From: Hypoxylon rubiginosum
Taxonomy: Eukaryota > Ascomycota > Sordariomycetes > Xylariales > Hypoxylaceae
Direction: 5' to 3'
Assembly (NCBI GenBank): GCA_902806565.1
Contig: CADCXA010000031.1
Coordinates: forward strand, 1,736,001 to 1,800,000
DNA: 64,000 nucleotides
The notes beneath the pieces are model-generated. The model ran no database searches. It had not been told where the DNA came from and worked only from the letters and a program-made list of their open reading frames with translations. Both the position numbers and the translations under genes were made by a program. Shown in pieces: positions 1-11,475 of the stretch (within the stretch, counting starts at the first letter, position 1; each line of letters starts with the position of its first letter).

Positions 1-2341
1 TAACCAGTTTCCATATACCGAACCCCAGTCAAGGATGCCCAGGGTCACGGCGGCGCGGCCGAGCCAGATGTGCACGTGCGAGATTCAGGTGTGTCGCTAC
101 AGACGCTTGAAGCGTGAGTGGTGTAACACCCCTAGCGGCGGCTGTAAGAAAAGCAGCACGATTAGGACGATGCTGGTGATGAGATGTGTGTTGGTAGAGG
201 ATCTCCGTAACTGTTTGGTATGGTTAGTAAGAGGCTTAATTGTGTATGAGTCGTGGTAATGGTAAGAGGGGAAGGTGGGCACGGAGAGGCAAAAGTGATG
301 AAGAGGGAAACTTACTAGACGAGCACTATTAGTAGGAGTTTGAATAGTATCAATGGGTTTGGACATGTTTTCTTTCCGTGGTATTTCAGGCACATCTCGG
401 CTCTCATTTGGCTTTACTCGGTCTTGGTGCGTCTGCCAGCCGAGGCGTCCGACCGAATCCACTAATTGCAAAGGAAAATAACCCATGGCTCTACCTAGGG
501 ACTATGCTTTGATAGGCTGGATTACTGAGACTCTGTCGCTGATAGCTTCGGCTCAATCGTTTTCTGTTGAGGTCCATGTCCACGGGTTGTAGCCATTGTA
601 TATAGGTTAAACTCGATTTGTTGTTTCTGTTCCTGGATGCTCCCCGTATTTCATGATGCCGTTGTACTCGTGATGCTGCTTTTCCATATCCTAAACGTGT
701 ACATGGGAGAAATAATAGTTGTAATTACGAGAGGAGTGTAGTCTGAGATTGCGCCTTGTTTGATAGGGTTGTTTAGTTCGGATCGTCTGGTAGTTAATTT
801 AATAGTTGGTATGTCCTTAAGAGATTGCTTCCAAGGTTGCTTGCTTGATGTTCTTAGTGATATGGGTTGAGCAGGGCCTGGTAACTTGGAAGTGAGGCAG
901 CATTGATAGAACTTCCTAAGGTTCCATCTTGTGCTTGTATTTGGGCAGCCCCCTGGCAATGTGTCGCAGGATATAAGGCGTTATTATTAATAGTTGTAGC
1001 GGCGTCGCTTTGCGACATATTGTTATAGTAGTGTCAATTATGAAGGTACTGTTCCCGAAGGACTTGGTTTAAAATATTCTCTGAAGGTTCGATTTAAAAT
1101 AGAAAAAAACAAATTGATTTAATTGATGCTTGTGGTTGCAAAGGTTTGGGAGTGCCCCTCTAGTGGTGTGGGATTTTGAAATACCACAGTTCATATCGCA
1201 CTTTCCATCTCCATACCTTCCATCTTTAAAAGAACCTCCCTTTTTAACAAGTTTAGCTCTCTGCCAAGTATGAATACCACAATACAGCCGTTGCTTCTTT
1301 CTATTTTCCGTGAACCCTATTAACACAATACTCTAAGCCTAGTAGTCCGCATGTAGCCACACAAGTCTTTTCTCGCTCCCGAAAGTGAACTAAGTGACTG
1401 TGGTGCGGTTACTAAGTAATTCTCAGTGGAATATTACTTATATCGTAGATATATACAAAGCCGAGGCTTCTAAGTGAAACGATTTATCAATTATTATTTA
1501 TATTTAGTTCTTAGCTATGAATTCGAGAGCGTAACTATTAGAACCGTGGCCAGATGTCTTTTTACAGCTAATAAATTATTAGTACGCTTATTCGTGCATA
1601 AGGGTACATGATAGTACGAGCCTAGGACTCAGCTGCGGCACTCTCTACGTATGAGCAAGTCTGTCTTTCTAAAATAGTATACCTAGGTACCGCCCACCTT
1701 GAGAAATGGCCTTTTACGCGAACGTGGTCATGTATCGCTATCGCCGTGGACTAACTAACACTTAGGCACCTACGTATGTAGTTGGCCGTCCATTGGTACG
1801 CCTGTACGCACTAATTGCACGACAATATGGAAAAGGCAACAAATAGGAATCATTCTACCACTTAATAATTCCACTTCAGCTGTGATTCATCGAAGGATTA
1901 GACCGAAAGCTTCTAGAGTTCTTGGCATTCGTCCTTTTAACATAACCCTTTAGGGATCAAGACCCCTAACTACCAGGCACCCCATCCTTCACATATACAT
2001 GCTGATCTATAAAACTTCTTTCAATTTCTGTCAGCCCTAACTAGTGTGACCTTGTGACATCTTTTGTGCCTTGGTATAGGGCTGAGGTTACATTCTCAGG
2101 GTCCTACCCATCATACAAGGTGCCTACCCCTTTAAGTCTATACCTCGGATAATGAATAAATGATGACTATCTATTTTATTGCATATTGTTCATAATCCTC
2201 ATCACGGGGTAATCACTACACCCTCAATTTCGACGGAACATCAACAGCAATTACTGGAAGATACCCAACACCTTACTCACTAGGCAGCTGTTGGAGCTAT
2301 CCCATCCTTGGCGCAGCTATTATTACTCAAGTTCTTGCATC
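1..2341. other. Gene-free left flank
   Basis: No convincing coding region is visible. Open frames here are short, overlap on both strands and show no recognisable domain. The DNA is AT-rich, particularly 1000-2250, with short palindromic words such as the cctaggtac at about 1683. It may hold promoter sequence for the gene starting at 2342. I see no repeat array or transposon end. Confidence 0.6.
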
Positions 2342-4525
2342 ATGGCGGCGACGACACCATTCACCCCCTATTGGCGGGTTGTCGGGCCACCTGCCGGGCC
2401 GAATTCGTGGTGCTTCTTCGTCGTGGCCGAAATCGCCGGCCGGCACCGCCCCGTCGCCGTGGTTTCGAGCGTGGGCGACACCGAGCCGGAGGAGTCGATA
2501 CAGGGATATCCCCTTACCGCCTGCTGTCGGCGCGTCGTCACCATTTTCGCCGACCCTGCCAATCGCTTGGCCATCCGCGCCGAGCTGGCTCTGGCTGCTA
2601 GTTACTATGCGAAAGACAACGAGCGCGAGCATCGCCCGGAACCAGTGGAGTTGCCGGACTTCAACCGCTTCCGGACTCCCACCAAGGACCGTAGAAGGCC
2701 ATGGGATCGCACCGGCGTGCGCGAGTTCCCTTTCATTGCGGCTTGTCTCCTGCAGGGCGTGGGGTTTGATGCGCAGATGGGGCGCACTCAGCCGGCGCGT
2801 CCAGAGCCACCGGCCACCGTGTACCGTGACACCAGCATCGAGTGGGGGATGGTGGTTGTGGACATCACGGAGCTGGAAGCGATACGTTATGGCATAGTTG
2901 GCTTTGGCGTAAGCAAAGCAAAATTCGTCCCGTCCCTAGAAGCGGAAATAAACCCGGCCGCCGCGGGGGCCATGGGCCCAGGTGTCTTCGAACGGGGCGA
3001 ACTTAGGGTTATGGATGAGTTACGGCCCCGGAGAGCTATGTCAGCGGCTGAGTACATGGCTAAGTTCAATTATGAGGCTTCGACGTATGGCAATGCCGGC
3101 GAGGTATTAGCTCAGATACCCCTGGTTGACGCGACGGCGATGAGCTTAGTGTGGCCGCCAAGTTCCACGGACGATATTCACCCGTCATCAGCCGGACTAT
3201 CTGCAGACACTAATAGAACCTTGCAGGAGGACGAGGCCGTTATGAGGCTAATCCGAGCAACGTCTGACATAGAAAACCCCGAGATGTCCATTTTCGATGA
3301 GGTCCGCGCTATTCCCAATTTCCAGGACCTTCTTCGGCACAGCTTAATGCAGCACTCTGATTTGCTTGGTAGCACTCGCCTGGCTGGCCAGCTCATTCGC
3401 CTCGCATTTTCTAATCATGGACATCTCGGTCTGGAACTACTGAAAGGTCTTTCTGCCGAGTCTATTTCAGCAGCTTTGGAAGGGCCGGAGATGGACAAGA
3501 TCACGTCCATCAGCCTCTGCATCGACAGTGTTCGGAGCACACCAGCCCAACTCATCGACGTACTATCACGAGCAGATGCGTTACGCGAGATCTACTTGCT
3601 CCAGAGCCCCGCGCGGGAAAGTGATGCGCTGAGCGTACAACATTTCGAAGAACTAGCGGCGAGGCCTCAGATACTGTCGCGCGCCGACGTCATATTGGCA
3701 GGCGCATACTCGGCTGCTCTACGCCAAAGATTTTGGTTACCGACAGCCCCAAAAGAAGTTAATGCTATTCAACTAGCGCCTCTTGAGGTGTTCCCCGTTC
3801 AGCAAATATTCGTCCGAAGCCAGCCAAATCCGTTCGGTAATATCAAATTCGACCACGACTATGTATACCTAGGAGACGGCCTTCTTAAGCCGGAGCGTTT
3901 CGCTGCCGGCTTCCTGCTCTATCTATCCACGCTCATGCCGTCGGCGGACGACATCTTCAACTCAAAAGCGCAACTCTTTAGCTTCTCTAGTGCCCCGGCG
4001 TCTCTCGCCGCTGACCCGCTATCCGCGGCCCTGGTCAGTCCAATTCTGGCCGAAAACTTCGCCCTTCCCATCTGGCTGCCGCCTAGTAATGCTAAGTATT
4101 GGCCACGGGTACGAGACTTAGTGCCCAGCGGCTGGACTGTCATTGTGTCACAAGAGATGCACCGCAGCTCCGGATCTTACTATATTCGATACGCCTTTAT
4201 CCGTCCACGCCAGCGAAGTATAGAAGTTGATCGTCCGCCACTGGAGCCCCCCAGCCCAGAGGAGCTCGAGGTGGTCGGGCTGAAAGAGTTCCTGAGTGTC
4301 ACAGCACCTGAGGTAGATCCGGTGCTTATTGATCGCCGCCTACATGACGTAGTAGAGAAGCTGGCTTCTGGTAGGCCGTATTGGGGACCTCTACCTACAG
4401 ATGTGGAGCCTCTTTCGGTGTTGAGCCAGGAAGAAGCGGCAGGCATGCTTCTAGAATTCCTTGGAGATGCCAGGGAGCTGAAGAAGCTCCTCCGTGAAGC
4501 GATGGAGGAAAACCCTGAAGGTTAG
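2342..4525 (+). CDS. Hypothetical protein, 727 aa, single exon
   Basis: I do not recognise a characterised family. The frame is open upstream to a TTG at 2291, but the first ATG is 2342, giving a protein that begins MAATTPFTPYWRVVG. The N-terminal third is rich in Arg, Pro and Trp. Residues about 300-480 are alpha-helical, and a stretch containing ITSISLCIDSVRST and REIYLLQSP resembles degenerate leucine-rich repeats. The C-terminus is acidic and helical, ending near LLREAMEENPEG. No signal peptide or membrane segment is seen. Codon use is GC-rich in the first 700 bases and more neutral afterwards. The long single open frame without stops argues for a real gene. The nearest gene, the FtsJ-like methyltransferase, lies 1 kb downstream on the same strand with no obvious link. 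Confidence 0.8.
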   Translation: MAATTPFTPYWRVVGPPAGPNSWCFFVVAEIAGRHRPVAVVSSVGDTEPEESIQGYPLTACCRRVVTIFADPANRLAIRAELALAASYYAKDNEREHRPEPVELPDFNRFRTPTKDRRRPWDRTGVREFPFIAACLLQGVGFDAQMGRTQPARPEPPATVYRDTSIEWGMVVVDITELEAIRYGIVGFGVSKAKFVPSLEAEINPAAAGAMGPGVFERGELRVMDELRPRRAMSAAEYMAKFNYEASTYGNAGEVLAQIPLVDATAMSLVWPPSSTDDIHPSSAGLSADTNRTLQEDEAVMRLIRATSDIENPEMSIFDEVRAIPNFQDLLRHSLMQHSDLLGSTRLAGQLIRLAFSNHGHLGLELLKGLSAESISAALEGPEMDKITSISLCIDSVRSTPAQLIDVLSRADALREIYLLQSPARESDALSVQHFEELAARPQILSRADVILAGAYSAALRQRFWLPTAPKEVNAIQLAPLEVFPVQQIFVRSQPNPFGNIKFDHDYVYLGDGLLKPERFAAGFLLYLSTLMPSADDIFNSKAQLFSFSSAPASLAADPLSAALVSPILAENFALPIWLPPSNAKYWPRVRDLVPSGWTVIVSQEMHRSSGSYYIRYAFIRPRQRSIEVDRPPLEPPSPEELEVVGLKEFLSVTAPEVDPVLIDRRLHDVVEKLASGRPYWGPLPTDVEPLSVLSQEEAAGMLLEFLGDARELKKLLREAMEENPEG

Positions 4526-5522
4526 TCCCCCCTGAACAAATAATTGTTGGAATATAGCTGAATACTATTTTGCCACGGATTCTAGAGCGGAACTGGTACC
4601 CAGAACTTCTTGTAGAGAGATGAGCGTGATTCAAGGCAAGCCGCTGGTGATACCAACTACGTTAGTTATTTCAGGCCTAATCCAGGCTTGCATTTTCTGC
4701 CGTGGTCTACCTACCGGTCAACACTGTTGTGTATGATGGTTCTTATGTCATAAAAAAAGTCCTTTATTTTTCTGTATTACATTGCGTAATAAAGCAAGCA
4801 TATAAGACAATAACGGTAGAGGTTACATGGATCACGATGCACACTGCTTTAGGTATTATAATTTAAAACTTAGGTGCCCTTGGTATACATTTGAGAAATT
4901 ATTTTTCTTTAACAGTGTAGAAGAGTTTCATTTAGTTCTCTCACGGTTATCTGTCTTGTAGAATCGCCGGCTAGGACTCTCCGATCCCCGCATATGTCGG
5001 CTGTGGGGCCGGATGCGGAGTGGGGTCGCTGCGAATGATGGCGCCGGCTTTCAGCATTGCATTGCCAGCATTCTCTACTTGAGTTCATAAGGCTTGACTC
5101 ACCCATATGTCATTTCTCCGGTTGTGTGACCACTTGGCGTTTGGCTCGATCAAGTGGGGAAACCACTAATATCAAATCAAACGAATACTGCCTGGCTGGA
5201 AATTCGCGAGGAAACAACGTAGCGACAGGGATCCAGGTCGACACCACTCATTGGCATTGCTGCATCTGCACGTGATAGGCAATGTGGTTGGGTTGCCTAA
5301 ACGATTCAATACAACAAATTAAGGCAGACGAAACCAGGTGTTATATCTCATGGTACCTGGGCAACCTAGCCATAGTGTTATCTGCCTGTTTGAAGCTTTT
5401 TTGAAGCTTACCCAGGTACATACCTAGGCGAGACACCTACCTAATACATCACCCACAATCCTAGGCCCCAAGCACAAAACCGAGTTGTAGGATCACTTCT
5501 GAGCCGGATAGCGAGCCACAAG
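4526..5522. other. Intergenic region
   Basis: AT-rich spacer between two plus-strand genes with no convincing coding frame. It contains short T and A runs near 4750 and the word tacctaggcg near 5424, similar to words elsewhere in the window. Presumably it holds the terminator of the upstream gene and the promoter of the methyltransferase gene. Confidence 0.5.
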
Positions 5523-6682
5523 ATGGATAGCTCAATTGAAATGCAGATGTCAAGCTGTAGCTTGCATGACCAAGCCCCAGACACGCTTAGGCTGACTGAC
5601 CCTACAAGTGAGGAGTCGGCCAACAAAACTATCAAAAAGTATCTTTTGGCGGAGAGCGCAGAGTTTCGTGAGCTTAACAAGCTCCGAGAACAGGTAAGGA
5701 CTTATAAGATTTGGGATGCTTGTGTCGCTAATGTGTTTCGCAATAGGGATGGAACAACCCGGATGGCGATACCTTCTTCCAAAACCAGCGCCAAACCGCC
5801 GACAAAGCGGATAACCGAACAGCGTCACGCTTCTATGACCTGATGAATAAGATTGGAGAAGAGCTACACCGCGTCACCAACGCTTTTGGGATACGGCAGC
5901 AGAGCAAGTCGACGCAGCCGAAGATCCTAGACATGTGTATGGCTCCGGGCGGGTTTCTAGCCACGGCTTTACGCAAGAACCCTAGTGCCAGGGCATTGGC
6001 TTTCAGTTTGCCCATATCTAACGGCGGGCATAAAGTTCTTCTCCCCGCAGCTTCGAATGTCGAAAAGAGATTCCTGGACGTAACGATGATGGCCGAAGAC
6101 ATGGGAAGCAAAGAGATTCCCGACAATCACCCCGAAACCGGCAACTTCTTGCCTCAACAGTTCAAGCCAGGCCAGCTCTTCGACCTTGTTCTATGCGACG
6201 GTCAAGTCCTCCGAACACACGAGCGAGCGCCATACCGAGAGAAACGAGAGGCCAGAAGACTGACAACCACGCAGCTAGCCCTGGGTATGGAGCACCTGAG
6301 GCCTGGAGGAACTATGGTCGTTCTCCTGCACAAGTTGGAGAGATACGATACCGCCAATCTACTGCGAACATTTTCCAAAATCTCGTCTGTCAGATCATTC
6401 AAGCCGGAGAGGGGACATAGAATCCGGTCGTCCTTTTACATGGTCGCCACCAACGTTCAGAGCCAACATCCTGATGCCATCCAGGCTGTCGAGGCTTGGA
6501 AGTCTGCGTGGAAGGTGGCCACATTCGGAACCGACGGGGACTATGAACAATCCATCCGCGTTGGTGGAGAGGACGTGGGAGAAATGCTAGCGGAGTTTGG
6601 AGCAGACCTTGTAAATATGGGAAGACAGGCTTGGAGAGTTCAAGCAGATGCTCTCACCAGGGCTCCTTTCATTCGGAACTAA
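5523..6682 (+). CDS. FtsJ/RrmJ-like methyltransferase domain protein
   Basis: Two exons, 5523-5693 and 5747-6682, give 368 aa. The 53-nt intron has donor GTAAGG and acceptor ATAG in phase 0. The SAM-binding glycine-rich motif is clear (ILDMCMAPGGFLATAL, about residue 122), followed by FDLVLCDG carrying the conserved motif-IV Asp and a strand MVVLLHKLE. This matches the Rossmann-fold FtsJ-like family, whose members methylate RNA 2'-O positions. The canonical K-D-K-E tetrad is incomplete: the C-terminal strand reads RSSFYMVATN, where RrmJ-type enzymes carry Glu, and no Lys is obvious at the first position. The substrate cannot be inferred. There is no targeting peptide. Domain assignment is confident; activity as an RNA methyltransferase is not. 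Confidence 0.85.
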
Positions 6683-6849
6683 GTCATCGTCTTGTCTCAA
6701 AGACTGGCTAGGGCCATTCGTACCTTAGGTAGGTAGTCACGCAGCTTTATTTATTCCTACCGCCGCCTACCTAAGACAATCTGGAATTTATCGAGATATG
6801 TATTGTGATATGAAGCGCTGCCTAAACGAGTCGACCCTAGCCACGAATA

Positions 6850-7808
6850 TTAAAGTACACAATACTTGGCCTTGCAGGTCGGACAGGCCAATGCACTACA
6901 TTCGGGACATTGGAAGGACCATTTTCTACGGAGATCCCCGCAGAATACGCAGTTTATCGTACTCTTCTTCCTCGACCAGCCAAACTGCGGATGAAGACAC
7001 CCAGGAGGTCGTGCAGGCGCAGGCGCAGGCTTCGTGACTTCGGCTTTAGGACTCTCTGCTGCCTCTCTCATCTTAGCCCAATTGCGACGGGCGGCACGTT
7101 GTTTCTCTTCGATCAGTATGTTCTTGAGTCGCTCCCGTGCGGCTTCCACTTGTTCCATCCTAGCCCTCCTCGCCGCCTCTTGAGATCTCCTTTCCGCTTC
7201 TTCCGCCTTTTCTCTCCGTATTCTCTCTCTTGCCGCCTGTTCCTGTTGTTCCCGGGCCTTGCGTGCGGCTTCTTGCGATCTCATCTCCGCTCGCCAGATC
7301 TTCTCCTGCCTCAGTCTTTCACGTTCTGCCTTCTCCCTCGCGGCTTGTTCCTCTTCCGCCATGCGACGCGCTCTCTCGGCCTCTGCCGCCTTCTTCTCTT
7401 TATATTCCCTTTCTCTAGCAAGCCGTTGCTGCTCCTCGGCTCGTTTCCGTTCTTCCTCCTTGCGTTGACTCTCTCGTGACTCCCTATATCGGTCCCATTG
7501 ATATCGTAGGTCGAAGTATTTAACATCATAGACGGCGCGTTTGTCTTTGTCCGAAAGGTACTCATAGGCTTCGCGAATCTAATTAGACACACCAGGTTAG
7601 TTTAGCTTAGTAGGGCTTTGTCCTGTAAACTGACCTTTCTAAAGTCTTTCGCGTCAATAGACTGGCCAGGGGCCTTTTTGTCTGGGTGGTGCTTCTTTGC
7701 CAACCTGTAAAATGCTAATTTGATATCTCGAGAACTTGTCTGTTGTGAGACTCCCAAGTCTGTGTAGTAGTCAGGGATTGAAGGTTTCGCCGAATTGAAT
7801 GTACTCAT
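6850..7808 (-). CDS. J-domain (DnaJ-like) protein with coiled coil and Cys-rich tail
   Basis: Two exons on the minus strand, 7808-7635 and 7578-6850, separated by a 56-nt intron (GTCAGT...TTAG, phase 0), give 300 aa. Residues about 12-80 form a J domain: YYTDLGVS at the start, the diagnostic HPD in AKKHHPDKKAPG, then IREAYEYLSDKDKRAVYD. A long charged Arg/Glu/Ala-rich coiled coil follows (about 95-235). The last 50 residues hold cysteines in CxxC-like pairs (NCVFCGD, FQCPECSALACPTC), suggesting a small zinc-binding module. J domains stimulate Hsp70 ATPase; the rest suggests a scaffold or ribosome/organelle adaptor, but this is not resolved. The 3' end is close to the methyltransferase 3' end, so the two genes converge. 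Confidence 0.88.
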
Positions 7809-9141
7809 GTTGCCCGTTGATCAAGAGTTCAAAGATGAGCTCTACCATTGCATAGTGGATTTGAAGATATTCAACATTTTTAAGTCCATCTGAAACAAAT
7901 GACCTGGCGCCTCATTTCCACGTCAAACGGCATCGTCGAATAACAGTGAGCCTGCAACGGGTGATTGCATCGGTCCCGATACCCGTATCTAATAGCCGCT
8001 AAAAACAGACCACCCGGATGTCTCAATACGATTCTTTTGATTGGACGGCAAGTGTAGAATCGTGGGCTAGTCCCATTGGTTTCTTGATCACAGTGTGTGA
8101 AGGTAGAATGATAACTGGTATTGGCGTCTTAGCCCCGACCACCCGGGTAGGGTTGCAGGTCACCCTACATACCCGTAGCCCGGACGCTTCATTAAGTAGG
8201 TAGTATTGGAGTATATACACACCTCCATCCTTAATAGACTTTTTCTAGCGAGTGGTCACGCTTTTAGTGCCCCCCAGGTATAAGCATTCTCTTATAGAGT
8301 CTCTTTCACAGTGGTACAGTATCTGTAAGGTCTAAGCTATGAAATTGGGAATACGACTATGATAGACTCAAGATGTAGGCACTCACACAATGAAACCATC
8401 TCGAATGATATAGATGCTCAAGTATAGTCTCCTCGTTGTTAGCTTAGTTAAGCGTCAATTTAACCAATCATACCGTATTGTTTACTCTAATATGAATGAA
8501 CAAACCCATTCAAGTTTTGCTCGACCCCCAGTAAATCTGTAGGTACTGGGTTGATACCTGACTGAGAAGGGTTAGGTCAGGACTATCGAAGGAAAACATA
8601 TCTTTTTTTTATTTTTTTCACGAGGGTGAAGTTTGGCTTCAAGTTGAACAAACTCATCTGTTGCAGGCCTAGCAGGAACACTGTAGGATAGTTTGCGATT
8701 GCTGACCTAGATACCTACTAATGAGCCTGGCCACTGTGTGAGTTACAAAGTTGAGCGCTTGCCTGAAGATAATGATGAGTATGATGAGCAACCTACATGG
8801 CACTCGTACCTATAGGTACCTACTTTGGAAGCTGTCAAGTCGTTACAGCGGAGAAGCGGGATAATAATGTTCCGAGATATTCAGGGGGTACTTCAAGTGG
8901 ATCCGGCACCTGTAAGATCGTAGGCTGCGGCGCGGATCTATTTTCGGACTCAGCCACTCTCTGTTGCAACATGGAGTGCCAGGCTTCTGCTCGTAGCCTA
9001 GTAATAATCTCTCATTCATCAACTAGCAGCATCTCGTCATTACTTCCTCTACTCCGTTCTGATATCGTATCAATGAATTGATTGAAGAGGAGAGCTGGGT
9101 ATAGGTTAATATTTTGGGAATCTACCTACCTTTAACACCAG
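7809..9141. other. Intergenic region
   Basis: A 1.3-kb divergent spacer between the J-domain gene and the F-box gene, so it should hold both promoters. It contains a T-rich run near 8605 and the word acctataggtacctact near 8809. A 94-codon open frame at 8797-9081 has no domain, shows no homology I recognise and is not called. Confidence 0.5.
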
Positions 9142-10917
9142 ATGGTTATCATGAAGTCGCTTCTTACACAACTGCGCCATCCGGCAAATGCGCGGTCATC
9201 ATCTTTTGGGGACGCAAAATCTGACATCGTCAGTCGCCTCCCTTTTGAGCTACATCTTCTCATTCTCCTCTATCTTGGAGAGGCGGATGTAGACTCCGGC
9301 CTTAGCGTTTGTCGCTCTTGGCGGCGCATATGGTTGAGTGAGGAAATCTGGCCCAAGCTCTCCAGGCAATGGTACCCAGGCCTCGAAGAACATATCCGTA
9401 TGTCTGCTGTTGATGATGGACAAGACGCGGGTGAGGTATTCCGAAAGGCCCTACACAAAATACAGAGAAGAAGGAGCGGCAAATTTACATCGGCCTTGCA
9501 TTACGACATGTGCGTAGAATCTGACCAATTCTTCACTATGAGCAAAGGTGTCCCGACTTCTGAAGGAGGCGTCCATTCGTATAGCGATGTAGACGGACTG
9601 GAGCCTAGCTTCGGCAAGCATTACCCTCGTTTTATGATCTACAAACATGGCCGAATTGCATGGTGGCCTGAAGCATACGTTCTCCCCTACTTCGCCATCG
9701 TCGATGATCTACGTACACGCAAACGCCGGGCTTACCTATTCCCTAACCGTCAAGGGGAGACTCACGGGTTTAGAACGGCTATGGGCGACAAGTTGTTTAT
9801 CATGGCGCGCGGAAGAACATTGCATGCGTGGCATCTAGAATTAGACCTACATCGCTCTACCGAAGTCTCGGAGGATGTCGTCCGCTGCATTACCGAAGGA
9901 GAAACCGCCCTCATCATAACCAAATACGCTGAAATCTTTCTGTGGAGGTTTGGTCTACAAGAGCCACAGCATATTGACATTACGGGGTTTTACGAGAAGG
10001 GGTTACTCGGAGCGGCGCAACTACACGAATTCATTCCTGGGCACTATATCTCTCACAACCCAGGCTCTCGCCTACTCCATAGCGGGACTCTTTTGGATTT
10101 CATCATTTCCCCGACGGAAGAAAACGTCTTCTTTATCATTACATTTACCTCCAATCCGCTGAGGGAGCTTCGGGTAGAGGAAATCCGGGACGGAAAGCGC
10201 GCCAGAACGTACAGCTTGGAGCAAAGCAAATGGTCAGATCTCATCATAGAGCCTGTGGACTTCACAAACTTGCGTTGGGAGAAGGTCGACTCCTACGGCG
10301 GATACTGCTTGATGCAAGCTATATTCCAGACCCCTGAGGATTTGAACCCGGCTACCACCCGCGAGCCCTCGTGCAGTTCTCGGGGTGGAAATCTCGTATC
10401 AGTGTGTTTCAACATTTATACCAAGACCTTCACAATACCCCATTACCACCAAAAGGAGATCCACAGCCATCAGAGCGTGTATCAAATTTGGAATAGCCGA
10501 ATATGTGTAAGCGATGCGGACAGTCTACGAGGCTTCATCTTGTCCCATCGACCTTGCGCCGGCGTCCCTCCTTGTCGCGACGATTCTCACTCTACCCCTC
10601 TCTACACAACGGTACCCAATAAACGAAATAGTTTATTTCGGCGACAGCAAGTGCCATTGGAGGAAGACGAGTCTAATTTGGAGCTGATCGGCGCTGACTT
10701 TGCTCTCGATCCGTATTCGCAGTCCCACAGGCCTCCCGTCGATAGCGCAAGCGTCGATCCTCCACTCGTTCCAGGTATCAGGAAGCTGGTGGGCGACGAC
10801 GACTTTATGCTCTTAGTGATCGGGGAGTCCTATACTGCTTGGAGTTTCGGAAACGAGATACCGGGGAAGATAGTGGCCGATGGCGGGAGAAGCCTGTGGC
10901 GCAATCTAATACGCTGA
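9142..10917 (+). CDS. F-box domain protein, 591 aa
   Basis: A single-exon gene. After about 28 residues comes an F-box-like segment (SRLPFELHLLILLYLGEAD, then GLSVCRSWRRIWLSEEIW, roughly residues 30-72), the Skp1-binding motif of SCF ubiquitin ligase receptors. The rest has several WWPEAYVLPYF and MLLVIGESYTAWSFG-like strands and may form a beta-propeller-type substrate region, as in other fungal F-box proteins that describe a cell or building of beta strands; no canonical WD or Kelch repeats are seen. ATG at 9142 is used; an alternative in-frame ATG is at 9151. No signal peptide. The likely role is substrate selection for ubiquitination; the target is unknown. Confidence 0.85.
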   Translation: MVIMKSLLTQLRHPANARSSSFGDAKSDIVSRLPFELHLLILLYLGEADVDSGLSVCRSWRRIWLSEEIWPKLSRQWYPGLEEHIRMSAVDDGQDAGEVFRKALHKIQRRRSGKFTSALHYDMCVESDQFFTMSKGVPTSEGGVHSYSDVDGLEPSFGKHYPRFMIYKHGRIAWWPEAYVLPYFAIVDDLRTRKRRAYLFPNRQGETHGFRTAMGDKLFIMARGRTLHAWHLELDLHRSTEVSEDVVRCITEGETALIITKYAEIFLWRFGLQEPQHIDITGFYEKGLLGAAQLHEFIPGHYISHNPGSRLLHSGTLLDFIISPTEENVFFIITFTSNPLRELRVEEIRDGKRARTYSLEQSKWSDLIIEPVDFTNLRWEKVDSYGGYCLMQAIFQTPEDLNPATTREPSCSSRGGNLVSVCFNIYTKTFTIPHYHQKEIHSHQSVYQIWNSRICVSDADSLRGFILSHRPCAGVPPCRDDSHSTPLYTTVPNKRNSLFRRQQVPLEEDESNLELIGADFALDPYSQSHRPPVDSASVDPPLVPGIRKLVGDDDFMLLVIGESYTAWSFGNEIPGKIVADGGRSLWRNLIR

Positions 10918-11475
10918 ACTTTTGCGGATTTTCTTTCATCATTTATTGTATTATCTACGATACGACTAGTATTTTGTTTGTTTCGGCCTCGTCACTTTTG
11001 GTAGGTGCTTGTTCAACTTCACATCTTTGCGGGCTGTCAGGGCGAATCTAAACTTAGAGGCGAATGAATTATGATAGATATTTCTTTTCAGATGTATCGT
11101 TACGTCGTTAATTTTGAATAAAAGACAAGGAAATGTACATAAAACCTTCGTGGGCTTGGATGAATGAGTTTCATAACGAAGGTCTTCCCCAATTTTATGT
11201 TATTTCCTTTTGTTCCTGGGTAGTCGCGAATTTCAAACGAAGGAATAATGCTAGTCGAAGCAATAGAAACGTCTTCTCAAGGGAATTAAAAAACGGAGAA
11301 GGTGTTCTTAGCTAACCGCCATTGAACTGGGAAACACTGAGGTATGGTAGAGGAGTAAAGCCCTTGCAAGGTGGACAATTGCCTAGTCTGACTTGGTGTC
11401 TAGAATTGGCTCGAGAAGAGTTTGGAATAGCTAGAGACGGTTAGAATAGTTGCGATTAGTCTCGAATCATTTGAA
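10918..11475. other. Intergenic region (convergent)
   Basis: Spacer between the 3' ends of the F-box gene and the ankyrin/vWA gene. No coding frame of interest. AT-rich segments at about 10950-11110 may include polyadenylation signals. Confidence 0.45.

Noticed and set aside
1..2290. Transposon or RIP-mutated element in the AT-rich left flank
   Set aside because: No terminal repeats, no reverse transcriptase, integrase or transposase motif in any frame, and no repeat copy elsewhere in the window.
6910..7479. 189-codon frame on the plus strand over the J-domain gene
   Set aside because: It is the antisense of the Arg/Glu-rich coiled coil and is a mere compositional shadow (Phe/Leu/Ser-rich, no domain).
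8797..9081. 94-aa Ser-rich frame
   Set aside because: No domain, located in the promoter region of the F-box gene, no support from splice signals.
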